Source of the DNA: Paratractidigestivibacter sp963649365
GTDB taxonomy: Bacteria; Actinomycetota; Coriobacteriia; Coriobacteriales; Atopobiaceae
DNA length: 64,000 nt
Direction: 5' to 3'
Assembly (NCBI GenBank): GCA_963649365.1
Contig: CAVJHQ010000001.1
Span: 1-64,000 of the forward strand
The position numbers were made by a program, and so were the translations under genes. The notes beneath the pieces were generated by a model. That model searched no databases and was not told the origin of the DNA. It saw nothing but the letters and a program-made list of their open reading frames with translations. Position 1 is the first letter of the stretch. Each line of letters starts with the position of its first letter. Positions 16,520-25,000 of the stretch are shown one piece after another.

Positions 16520-17926
16520 TTAGGCCTCGGTGGTCGCGGCGTCCTCGGGATCCTTGTAGAGGATGTAGGAGAGGATAAAGGCCACGGCGGCGGTGACGAC
16601 GAACATGATCACGTACTGGACCGGCTGGGAGAGGCAAAGCAGGATGCCGAAGATGCCGGTGACGCCCGTGCCGGAGGCGGCAAGCGAGGTCATGGCGCAG
16701 ATCCAGGCGCCGACGCCCGCGCCGGCGCAACCGGCGATGAAGGGCTTGAAGAAGCGCAGGTTCACGCCGAAGATCGCGGGCTCGGTGATGCCCATGAAGG
16801 CGGAGAGGGCGGCGGGGGTGGCGAGGCCCTTGGTCTTGGCGTCCTTGGTCTTGAGCGCAACGGCGAGGCAGGCTCCGCCCTGGCCGATGTTGGCGGCGCT
16901 GGCGATGGGCAGCCAGTAGGTCACGCCGTACTGAGCAATCTGGCCCAGGTCAATGGCGGTGTACATCTGGTGCAGGCCGGTGACGACGGTGGGGGCGTAC
17001 AGGCAGCCGATGACGGCCGAGCCAATGCCCAGGGGCAGGGTGAGCAGGAACTGGATGCCGCCGAGAATGGCGTTCTCGAGGTAGACGAAGATCGGGCCTA
17101 CGGCGCAGATAGTCACAAGCGTGGTCACGAAGACCGAGACCAGCGGGGTCACGAAGAGGTCGAACATATCGGGGACGACCTTGTGGAGCTGCTTCTCGAT
17201 GGTGGCCAGAATCAGGGCAGCGATGACGATGGGGATGACGTGGCCCTGGTAACCAATAAGCTCGATGTTGTAGAGGCCAAAGACCGAGAGGTACTTCTCG
17301 ACGCCGCTGGAGGCAACGGTGTAGGCGCTCTGGAGGCTCGGGTTGATCAGGATGCCGCCGACGACCGCGCCCAGGTAGGGGTTGGCGCCAAAGACCTTGG
17401 CGGCAGAGTAGCCGATGAGGATCTGCAGGAAGGTGAAGGCGGTGCCCGAGACCAGGTCGGCGATGACGTAGATGGTCGAGTTGGTGTCAACGGTGATGAT
17501 GCCGCTGGTGTTCATGAAGTTAATGGCGCTCATGATGCCCAGAAGCAGGCCCGAGGCGACGATGGCCGGGATGATGGGGACAAAGATGTCGCCCAGGACC
17601 TTGATGGCCTTCATGAAGGGGTTCTGCTTCTCGGCGGCGGCTTCCTTGGCCTCTTCCTTGGAGGCGGCGGTGATGTGGCCGAGCGAGATGAACTCGTCGT
17701 AGACCTTGTTCACGGTGCCGGTACCGTAGATGACCTGCAGCTGGCCAGAGGCCTTGAAGTTGCCCTTGGCGCCGGTCGCGTTGTCGACCTTGGCCTGGTC
17801 GACCTTGGAGTCGTCGGCGAGGACGAGGCGCAGGCGCGTGGCGCAGTGCGCTGCGGAGACCACGTTCTCGGCGCCGCCGATGGCGTCGAGGATCTCCTGG
17901 GCTGCCTGACGGTGATCAAGTGCCAT
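16520..17926 (-). CDS. scrA: PTS sucrose-family EIIBC permease
   Basis: 468 residues. The EIIB domain is N-terminal with phospho-Cys28 (AAHCATRLRL), then an EIIC domain of about ten membrane helices from residue 105 (FVPIIPAIVASGLLLGI). No EIIA domain follows, as in many sucrose or trehalose EIIBC proteins that borrow EIIA from a glucose-type system. It imports sucrose as sucrose 6-phosphate. Promoter-proximal gene of scrABK. The 5' region carries an inverted repeat at 17953-17976 and a LacI-type operator at 18015-18028. Confidence 0.88.
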   Translation of the reverse strand: MALDHRQAAQEILDAIGGAENVVSAAHCATRLRLVLADDSKVDQAKVDNATGAKGNFKASGQLQVIYGTGTVNKVYDEFISLGHITAASKEEAKEAAAEKQNPFMKAIKVLGDIFVPIIPAIVASGLLLGIMSAINFMNTSGIITVDTNSTIYVIADLVSGTAFTFLQILIGYSAAKVFGANPYLGAVVGGILINPSLQSAYTVASSGVEKYLSVFGLYNIELIGYQGHVIPIVIAALILATIEKQLHKVVPDMFDLFVTPLVSVFVTTLVTICAVGPIFVYLENAILGGIQFLLTLPLGIGSAVIGCLYAPTVVTGLHQMYTAIDLGQIAQYGVTYWLPIASAANIGQGGACLAVALKTKDAKTKGLATPAALSAFMGITEPAIFGVNLRFFKPFIAGCAGAGVGAWICAMTSLAASGTGVTGIFGILLCLSQPVQYVIMFVVTAAVAFILSYILYKDPEDAATTEA

Positions 17927-17952
17927 GTTTGCCTTCTTTCCGAGTAGGCCGT

Positions 17953-17976
17953 GATTCCACTGTGCTTTGTGGAATC
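17953..17976. promoter_or_regulatory. Inverted repeat in the scrA leader
   Basis: GATTCCAC, 8 bases, GTGGAATC: perfect 8-bp arms between the operator and the scrA start, so it would be transcribed. It could be an RNA hairpin or a second protein site. Confidence 0.5.
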
Positions 17977-18014
17977 GTTCTCACAACACGTAGTAAAGCG
18001 CTATTGAGCGTGTG

Positions 18015-18028
18015 TGGGAACGTTCCCA
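18015..18028. promoter_or_regulatory. LacI/GalR-type operator upstream of scrA
   Basis: TGGGAACGTTCCCA, a perfect 14-bp palindrome with the central CG typical of LacI-family operators, 89 bases before the scrA ATG. The LacI-type gene at 19591-20586 is the natural candidate regulator. Confidence 0.7.
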
Positions 18029-18125
18029 TATAGTTTCAGCCGCGAAAGGCGCTAATTCGTCGGTGAACGGTTTACGACTTGGCGGGTGGATTGCCTTACG
18101 CGGGGGCCGGCATGGCATGCAAATC

Positions 18126-18258
18126 GCAAAAGCGCGTAAGTGAACAACTTGCTGCGGCGCACGCGCATATCCAAAGCCTTCACACCTCGTTTAGCTGGGG
18201 TTTTACAATGTGGGGAGGGGATGATAGAAGGATAGCTGCAATTAAGATGTTCACTTAT
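18126..18258. repeat. Cassette 1, left arm
   Basis: 133 bases bounded by TAAGTGAAC (from 18137) and GTTCACTTA (to 18257), which are themselves inverted. The 3' end of the enclosed gene, including its TGA (18251-18253), lies in the inner motif. Together with the scrA leader it fills the gap between 17927 and 18250; nothing else is seen there. Confidence 0.6.
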
Positions 18259-19420
18259 GAGAGTTTAAGTCCGGAAGGGACGCCCAATCGGTAAACAACT
18301 CGGCCCTGAGCCGCTCGGCCGCCTGGGCCTGCCGTTCGGTCTTCGGTTTGCGGTTGATGCCGCGGGCCAGCGCGATCGCGTCGCAGAAAGCCTCGAATCG
18401 AGCGGGGCCCGTTAACTGCGCATGAGTGAGCGGCAAGACGTCGACGCCCATGAGGCGCAGCGCGGCCGCGCGCTCCGCATCGGAAAGAAAGCCGTCGAGG
18501 TTGTCGTGATACTGCGAGCTCTGGCACTCGACGTCGAGCCCGTCCGGCCAGTAGATGTCGCAGTAGCAGCACTGACGCTGCCCGACGAGCCTGGCATCGC
18601 GACTGAGCTCTATCTTCTCGTTGTGCGAAAGGCCGTCGAGCCCATCGCCGCCAAGGCGCCGGGGGAGGCCGAGCAGCAGGCCCGCTTGGGTTTCGAAAGG
18701 CGAGGCCGCCAGCGGAATAACGGCACCGGCCACCTTTCGGAGCATGGCTGCGCCGCGATGGTTTTCCGCCGCCGCGGCCATCGCCTTAAGGTCGTCGGGG
18801 GTCGTCAGCGGGTCACGTCGCCAAAGGTCGGTTACGTTGCCTTCGCCGCTCAGGCACGGTCTCCATCCATGAAAGGCCTTGAGCCTGCCTCGCGAGGCGA
18901 TGCGCTGCAGCATGGAGCGTATCGGTTCTGGCGCGGGATAGACGGCATAGCTCCCGCAGAGCTCCGAGGCTAGCAGCAACGTTCTGGTAAAGCCGGCATG
19001 CGCGGCCATCTGCACCATGGTGAACGTCGGGCTCGTGACCCCGAGGTCATCGGTCACATCGCTGGTTGCCTCAAAAGGAAGGCCGCCGTTCCAGAATGTC
19101 GTCGATATCAGCCCGGAAGAGCGCCGGGCCCCTCGCTTCTGGGCAAGCACGTCGAGCGGGAAACTCGCGGACGGCGCAAGCAGCCACTGCGCGTCGCGTA
19201 TGTCTTTGGCGGCTCGGCCGACGTTTCTCCAGGAAGGCCCGGAGCATTCGCGTAGGAAGGGCAATCTGCCGGCGAGGTCGGCCCGAAACGCCAAAAGCTC
19301 TTCTTCTCGCAGGAATTGGCGCAATGCGGGGCTGTCTACCGGCGCGGCGACCAGGTAGAGGACTATCGGCGGCGTGCGCCAATAGCGGTAGGCAGTTGGT
19401 CCACATAGCACGGTTTCCAT
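18251..19420 (-). CDS. Cassette-encoded protein of unknown function with DUF559/Vsr-like C-terminus
   Basis: 389 residues. I cannot name a function. The middle holds a segment PTFTMVQMAAHAGFTRTLLL followed by ASELCGSYAV, which recurs in the protein at 26591-27631 (LGMELCGTYAHD). The C-terminal 110 residues read CDIYWPDGLDVECQ, then YHD, then a helix and MGVDVLPLTHAQL; this resembles Vsr/DUF559 endonuclease-like folds (D-x-E layout), though the usual EyDG is ECQS. No signal peptide or membrane segment. The TGA stop sits in the inner repeat of the left arm, and the ATG is 52 bases inside the right arm. Confidence 0.6.
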   Translation of the reverse strand: METVLCGPTAYRYWRTPPIVLYLVAAPVDSPALRQFLREEELLAFRADLAGRLPFLRECSGPSWRNVGRAAKDIRDAQWLLAPSASFPLDVLAQKRGARRSSGLISTTFWNGGLPFEATSDVTDDLGVTSPTFTMVQMAAHAGFTRTLLLASELCGSYAVYPAPEPIRSMLQRIASRGRLKAFHGWRPCLSGEGNVTDLWRRDPLTTPDDLKAMAAAAENHRGAAMLRKVAGAVIPLAASPFETQAGLLLGLPRRLGGDGLDGLSHNEKIELSRDARLVGQRQCCYCDIYWPDGLDVECQSSQYHDNLDGFLSDAERAAALRLMGVDVLPLTHAQLTGPARFEAFCDAIALARGINRKPKTERQAQAAERLRAELFTDWASLPDLNSHK

Positions 19421-19472
19421 GGAATGACGTTACCACGCAGCGGTCGCGCGAGCGTTCACGGTGCAAAAATCG

Positions 19473-19604
19473 ATAAGTGAACATCTTATTGGAGTTCGGT
19501 TGCGTAAGCCCGGCGCGAACGTGACAAAACCGCAGGTCATTGAAACGCGTGAAGCCGAGATACCCGGCCGTATCGAATTAAGAAGTTCACTTATTGCGTT
19601 TTGC
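19473..19604. repeat. Cassette 1, right arm
   Basis: 132 bases in inverted orientation to the left arm, starting ATAAGTGAACATCTTA and ending GTTCACTTATTGCGTTTTGC. The scrR stop codon (TTA at 19591-19593 on this strand) lies inside the outer motif. The 170-base gap between the two genes is essentially this arm. Confidence 0.6.
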
Positions 19605-20586
19605 TGGATCGCGTGGAGTTGCGGGCCACGACCTCGTAGCTCATGCGGACCTCGCGCCGGGTGGCGTCGCCGGCGAGCTGCTCGCAGAGCATCCGCGCGG
19701 CCTCGGCGCCCGAAGTCTTGTAGTGGTGGTGCACCGTGGTCAGCGTGGGCGTCACGATCTGGCTGAGCTCGGCGTCGCCGACGCCCGTGACCTGCACGTC
19801 CTCGGGCACGCGCCGGCCATACTCCCGCAGGCACGTCATGGCGCCGAACGCGATGGAGTCCGTCGCGCACACGATGGTGTCGACCTCGGGGTAGTCGTCG
19901 AGCAGCTGCTCGGCGGCGGTGTAGCCCGCGTCCACGGTAAAGTCGGCGATCATCTGCGCCCGCTGCGGCACCTCGATGCCGGCGGCCTCGCAGGCGTCGA
20001 GAAACCCGAGGTGGCGGTCGCGCCCCGCCGATTCGTCCTCCTCGAACACGCCGATGTAGGCCGGGTGCGTCGACGTCCTCAGCGCGCCTGCCGTGATATC
20101 GCGCAGCGCGGCGCGGTCGTTCTGGTACACACACGAGCGTCCGGGGATGTCCTGGTCGAGCACCACGAGCGGCAGCGTCATATCCTCCATCGCCGCGAAG
20201 TGGGCCTCGGAGAAGACCGTTGCAACGAGCACGACGCCGTCGACCTGTCGCCGCTCCTCAAAGAGCCGCAGGTAGGAGACCTCGCGCGCCGCGTCGTTGT
20301 CCGTGTTGGCAAGAAGCACCTGGTAACCGCGCTCCGCGAACACGGGCGTCATCCCCGCGACCATCCGGCTCACCGAGGCGGAGTTGATCTTCGGGATGAT
20401 GACGCCCACGGTGTTCGACTTGCCCGTGCGCAGGCTCTTCGCGTGCTGGGAAGGGGAGTAGCCGGTGGCCTTGACCACGGCGCGGATGCGGTCGCGCTTC
20501 TCCTGGCTCACGTAGCCGTCGTTGAAGTAGCGCGAGACCGTGGCGCGGGAGACCCCTGCCATCTGCGCGATCTGGTTGATGTCCAT
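19591..20586 (-). CDS. scrR: LacI-family repressor, probably of sucrose genes
   Basis: 331 residues: an N-terminal LacI helix-turn-helix (DINQIAQMAGVSRATVSRY, then the hinge QHAKSLRTGKS) and a periplasmic-binding-protein-like effector domain (TVGVIIPKINSASVSRM, then VDTIVCATDSIAFGAM). It should bind TGGGAACGTTCCCA upstream of scrA and release it on binding a sugar or sugar phosphate. It lies upstream of scrA on the same strand but is separated from it by cassette 1. The sucrose assignment rests on this context. Confidence 0.8.
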   Translation of the reverse strand: MDINQIAQMAGVSRATVSRYFNDGYVSQEKRDRIRAVVKATGYSPSQHAKSLRTGKSNTVGVIIPKINSASVSRMVAGMTPVFAERGYQVLLANTDNDAAREVSYLRLFEERRQVDGVVLVATVFSEAHFAAMEDMTLPLVVLDQDIPGRSCVYQNDRAALRDITAGALRTSTHPAYIGVFEEDESAGRDRHLGFLDACEAAGIEVPQRAQMIADFTVDAGYTAAEQLLDDYPEVDTIVCATDSIAFGAMTCLREYGRRVPEDVQVTGVGDAELSQIVTPTLTTVHHHYKTSGAEAARMLCEQLAGDATRREVRMSYEVVARNSTRSSKTQ

Positions 20587-20622
20587 TGCCGTCCTTCCGA
20601 GCGCCTGCGTCGAGCTACGAGT

Positions 20623-21231
20623 CTACCCCACGAGGTCGATCGGCCTGACGTCCTTGGCGGCCACGATCATTCGTGCGACCTCCTCGGGAGTCTCGACGCC
20701 CCCGCGCTCGAGCCACAGGTTGATGATGCTCATGACGTGGCTGATGGTGAGCTCGCGCGCGTATTCGTAGGGGAAGCGATCGCACTTGACCTGGGAATGC
20801 GTGAGCTCAAGCCCCTGGTCGAGCAGTCCGCTGATGACGGACTTGAGGCGCGAGTGGAACTCGGGGTCGCCTCCTTTGCCCGAGATGGCGGCGACGAAGT
20901 CGAAGTCGCCGGCCACGATGGTGAGGGCCTGCAGGAGCAAGGGGTAAGGGAACATGTCGCACGCGTTTTGGGCCTCGCGCGCCGCGTCGGGGTGCACAAG
21001 CGCCTTCTCCAGGCTCGAGATCAGCTCGTCCTCGAGCTGCTCGAGCGCGTCGAACTTGTCGACGAAGTGCAGGTAAAAGGTACCGCGGTTCACGCCTGCC
21101 CGCCGCGTGAGGTCGCTTACCGTGAGGGCGTCGAAGCCCTTCTCCACAATGAGCTCGGTGAGCGCTTTTCGAATCTTCGCGCGCGTCTGGGTGTTTCGGC
21201 GCGCCTTGTCCCCGTGGTCGCTGGCATTCAT
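20623..21231 (-). CDS. TetR/AcrR-family regulator of the adjacent ABC system
   Basis: 202 residues. The TetR helix-turn-helix spans about residues 18-62 (ALTELIVEKGFDALTVSDL, RAGVNRGTFYLHF). The C-terminal helical domain resembles the TetR_C_7 type; its ligand is unknown. It is divergent from the ABC transporter genes with 126 bases between the start codons, and that gap holds two similar palindromic sites, so it probably represses both directions. Confidence 0.85.
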   Translation of the reverse strand: MNASDHGDKARRNTQTRAKIRKALTELIVEKGFDALTVSDLTRRAGVNRGTFYLHFVDKFDALEQLEDELISSLEKALVHPDAAREAQNACDMFPYPLLLQALTIVAGDFDFVAAISGKGGDPEFHSRLKSVISGLLDQGLELTHSQVKCDRFPYEYARELTISHVMSIINLWLERGGVETPEEVARMIVAAKDVRPIDLVG

Positions 21232-21258
21232 GGGAACCTACCTGCTTTCTCCTCTTAA

Positions 21259-21285
21259 ATGAACAACCTGTTGAGTATTGTTCAT
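21259..21285. promoter_or_regulatory. TetR-type operator 1
   Basis: ATGAACAA ... TTGTTCAT with an 11-base spacer, perfect arms; it contains CAACCTGTTG (21264-21273), which resembles site 2 (CAACACGTTG). Confidence 0.65.
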
Positions 21286-21306
21286 GGTAAACCGCAGGCA
21301 CAAGGG

Positions 21307-21338
21307 TATACTGCCCCCTGTCGTTAGTCAACACGTTG
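21307..21338. promoter_or_regulatory. ABC operon promoter element and operator 2
   Basis: A -10-like TATACT at 21307-21312 is followed by CAACACGTTG at 21329-21338, at or just past the expected transcription start, where bound repressor would block the ABC genes. No convincing -35 hexamer is seen. An AAGGAG ribosome site follows. Confidence 0.5.
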
Positions 21339-21357
21339 TTCAAATAAGGAGAACAAT

Positions 21358-22059
21358 ATGCCATACATCGAAGTTGTCCACGAGACCAAGCGCTACCAAT
21401 CGGGCGCGACGGAGATCCTGGCCAACAACGACGTCAACTTCACGTGCGAGAAGGGCGAGCTCGTCGTCATCCTCGGCTCGTCGGGCGCCGGCAAGTCGAC
21501 GCTCCTTAACATCCTCGGCGGCATGGACACCGCGAGCGAGGGGCAGGTCGTCATCGACGGCAACGACATCGCGGCCTACAACTCCCACCAGCTCACCGAC
21601 TACCGCCGCACCGACGTGGGCTTCGTCTTCCAGTTCTACAACCTGGTGAGCAACCTCACGGCCAAGGAGAACGTCGAGCTCGCCTCTGAGATCGTGCGCG
21701 ACGCGGCCGACCCTGAGGAGGTCCTGCGCAGCGTCGGGCTCGCCGACCGCATGGCCAACTTCCCGGCGCAGCTTTCCGGCGGCGAGCAGCAGCGCGTGGC
21801 CATCGCCCGCGCCGTGGCCAAGAACCCCAAGATTCTTCTTTGCGACGAGCCCACGGGCGCGCTCGACTACCGCACGGGCAAGCAGGTCCTCGGCATCTTG
21901 GAAGACATGAGCCGCAAGCAGGGCGCGACCGTGGTCATCGTTACCCACAACGCGGCCATCGCGCCTATTGCCGACCGCGTGATCCGCATGCACGACGCGC
22001 GCGTGCAGTCCATCGACGTCAACCCGGCGCCGACGCCCATCGCGCAGATCGAGTGGTAG
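21358..22059 (+). CDS. ABC transporter ATP-binding protein (MacB/LolD type)
   Basis: 233 residues with Walker A GSSGAGKST (about residue 41), signature LSGGEQQRV (about 139), Walker B ILLCDEP and the switch His in THNAAI. The family drives type VII (mechanotransmission) ABC systems: MacB, LolCDE, FtsEX and BceAB. Its partner permease begins 11 bases after the stop. Together they probably form a homodimeric pump or a force-transmitting signalling complex at the membrane, controlled by the divergent TetR protein. Confidence 0.92.
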   Translation: MPYIEVVHETKRYQSGATEILANNDVNFTCEKGELVVILGSSGAGKSTLLNILGGMDTASEGQVVIDGNDIAAYNSHQLTDYRRTDVGFVFQFYNLVSNLTAKENVELASEIVRDAADPEEVLRSVGLADRMANFPAQLSGGEQQRVAIARAVAKNPKILLCDEPTGALDYRTGKQVLGILEDMSRKQGATVVIVTHNAAIAPIADRVIRMHDARVQSIDVNPAPTPIAQIEW

Positions 22060-22070
22060 GGGAGAGAAGC

Positions 22071-25000
22071 ATGGCAATCCGCAAGAAACCCGCCCCGCGC
22101 GAGGGCGCGGCGCGCGGCCTCGCCGCCCGCGCGAAGGGCGCCTCTTACCCCAAGCGCGGCAAGACCGCGCTCTGGAAGGACGTGTGGCGCTCGGTCGCCC
22201 GGTCCAAGGGACGCTTCGTATCTATTATGTTGCTCATGGCGCTCGGCTCGTTCGCGCTCGTCGGCCTCTTCGTGGCCGGCCCGGACATGCGCGCAACGGG
22301 CGAGGCCTACTTCGGCGAGTGCTCGCTGGCCGACCTCACCGTCCTGAGCGACTACGGCCTTGACGAGAACGACGTCGCCGCCATCAACCAGGCGAGCGGC
22401 ACGACGGCCGTCGAGTACGGCTACTTCAAGGACGTCACGGTCGACGGCTCGACGGACGCCATGCGCGTGATGAGCATGCCCGAAGAGGTCTCCCAGCTCG
22501 AGCTCGTCGACGGGCGCATGCCCGAGCGCGCCGGCGAGATCGCGGTCGACACGAACATCGGCGGGCAGTGCGCCATCGGCTCCACCATCACCGTGAGCGA
22601 GAAGCCCAACGCGTTGAGCGACGAGACCTGCTTGAACGACACCGAGTACACCGTGGTCGGCCACGTCCACACGCCCGAGATCATCTCCGTCGTGAACATG
22701 GGCCAGTCGACGGCGGGCACGGGCAGCCTTAAGGGCTATGCCGTGGTCGTGGACGAGGAATTCGACTCCGACGTCTACATGACGGCCCGCATGACCTTCG
22801 GGGACACCGAAGGCCTCGACCCCTACTCCAACGAGTACCGTGACCTGGTGCAGGCCCACAAGGTTGAGGTCGAGGGGCTTATCGCCGACCGCCCGGCCGC
22901 GCGACTCGCAACGGTCGTGGCTGACGCGCAGGGGGCCATCGACGACGGCCAGGCCGAGGTCGACGACGCCAAGCAGCGGCTCGCCGACGCCAGGGAGGCC
23001 CTGGACGACGCCGCGCAGACGCTCGCCGACGCCGCGACCCAGCTCGCGGACGGCCAGGCCCAGATCGACGACGCCCAGGCGCAGATAACGGACGGAGAGG
23101 CGCAGATCGCCGACGCGCAAGGCCAGATCGACGAGAACCAGGCCACGCTCGACGCCGCGGCGGCGACCATCGCCGAGGGCGAGGCGCAGCTCGCGGCCAA
23201 GGCCGGTGACCTGCGCGCCGCCGAGTCCCAGCTAACCGCAGCGAAGGCGCGGCTCGACGCCGCCAAGGCGACGCTCGACGAGAAGGCGCCGCAGGTCGCC
23301 GCAGCCGAGGCCCAGCTGCCCGCGGCCAGGCAGCAGCTTTCCGAGGGCCAGCGCGCCTACGAAGAGGGCTCCGCCCAGCTCGAGGAGGCGAAGGCCCAGG
23401 TCCAGGCCTACGACGACGGCAGGGCCCAGCTCGAGGCCGCCTACGCCGAGCTCGACGCCGGGCAGGCCGAGGTCGACGCCGGCCGCAGCGAGGTCGCCGA
23501 GAAGACTGCCGAGCTCGACGCGGTGGCTGACCAGGCGGAGGCCGCCCGCGCCATGCTCAAGAAGCTCGACGACTCCGTGGCCTCCGCGGCCCAGCAGGTC
23601 GGCGACACCGAGGCGCGAATCTCCGCCCTTCAGGAGCAGATCGCCGCCGAGACCAACCCCGTGAGAAAGGCCGCCCTTCAGGCCGAGCTCGCCGCCGCGC
23701 AGGCCAAGCTCCAGGCCCAGCAGGCTTACCTGGCGCAGCTCCAGGCCATGGCGGCCACCGACGAGGTGGCCGCGGCGCGGGAACAGGTCGCCCAGTACGA
23801 CGCCGCCCGCGCGTCGATCGCCGAGGCCACGGCCCGGCTCGACGAGTCGCAGCAGAAGATCGACGCCGGCCGAGCGGAGGCGGACGAGAAGAAGGCCCGG
23901 CTCGACGCCGTCGCCGAGCAGGTCGAGGCTGCCCGCGCGGAGATACCGCAGAAGGAGCAGGAGCTCGCCGCGGCAAAGGAGCAGCTCGACGCCGCGTCTG
24001 AGCAGATAGCCGCCGCGGAGGCGGGAATCGCTTCTTACCATGAGGGGCTCGCCGCCTACCAGCAGGGGCTCGCGACCTACGCGCAAGGCCTGCAGTCCTA
24101 CGAGACCGGCCGCGCCGGCCTCAACGCAGCTGCCGAGCAGCTCGCCTCCGGCAAGGCCGAGCACGCCTCCGGCGCCGCCGCCCTCGCCGAGGCCCGCGCC
24201 ACCCTCGCCTCCAAGGTGGACGAGCTCGCCTCCGCAAAGACGCAGGTGGCCGAGGCCAAGCAGACCTTGGCCGAGAAGCTCGCCGAGTACAACGACGGCG
24301 TCGCCGAGTACGAGGACGGCCTCGCCGAGTACAACGAGGCGCTGCCCGACGCCCTCTCGAAGATCGCCGACGGCGAGTCGACGCTCGCCGACGCCCGCGC
24401 CCGTCTTGCCAAGTACGACACGCCCGCCTACGAGACGGACACGCGCCGCGAGACCCTGGGCTCCGAGGCCTACAAGACCTACGACACCGTCTCCGAGATC
24501 ATCGACTCGCTCGCAAAGGTCTTCCCGGTCCTTCTGTACCTTGTGGCCGCGTTCGTCACGCTCTCGACGATGACCCGCATGGTCGACGAGGAGCGCATCA
24601 ACTCCGGCACCCTTAAGGCGCTCGGCTACCGAGACGGCGACGTCGCGCTCAAGTTCGTGCTCTACGGGGCCCTCGCCGGCGGCATCGGGGCGATCCTCGG
24701 CATCGTTCTCGGCCACACCCTGCTTCCCTACATCGTGTACAACGCCTACGGCGCGAAGTTCACGCTCCCCCCGATCCAGCTCGGCTTCTATCCCGCGATC
24801 ACCCTGGTCGCGCTCGCGCTCGCCGGCCTGTGCGCGGTGCTCCCCGCGGCCCTCGCCGTGCACCGCGAGCTCGGCGAGAAGCCCGCCTCGCTTCTTCTTC
24901 CTAAGCCTCCTGCGGGCGGCTCGAAGATCATGCTCGAGCGCATCCGCCCGCTGTGGAGCCGCATGAGCTTTACCCACAAGGTCACGGCGCGCAATCTTTT

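Larger units (their letters stand above)
18126..19604. mobile_element. Candidate single-gene cassette 1 with inverted arms
   Basis: About 1.48 kb lying between scrR and scrA. Outer ends are 20-base inverted repeats (18126-18145 and 19585-19604, 15 of 20 matching, both ending TAAGTGAAC). Inner inverted repeats are 16 of 16 identical (ATAAGTGAACATCTTA; 18243-18258 and 19473-19488). It encloses one gene (18251-19420). There is no transposase. The plan matches cassette 2. Mobility is inference; the repeats are seen. Confidence 0.55.

Noticed and set aside
22900..24420. Dense short-period repeats suggesting a CRISPR or satellite array
   Set aside because: The repetition is at the heptad level within the coiled coil of the ABC permease and stays in frame. 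No identical spacer-separated repeats are present.
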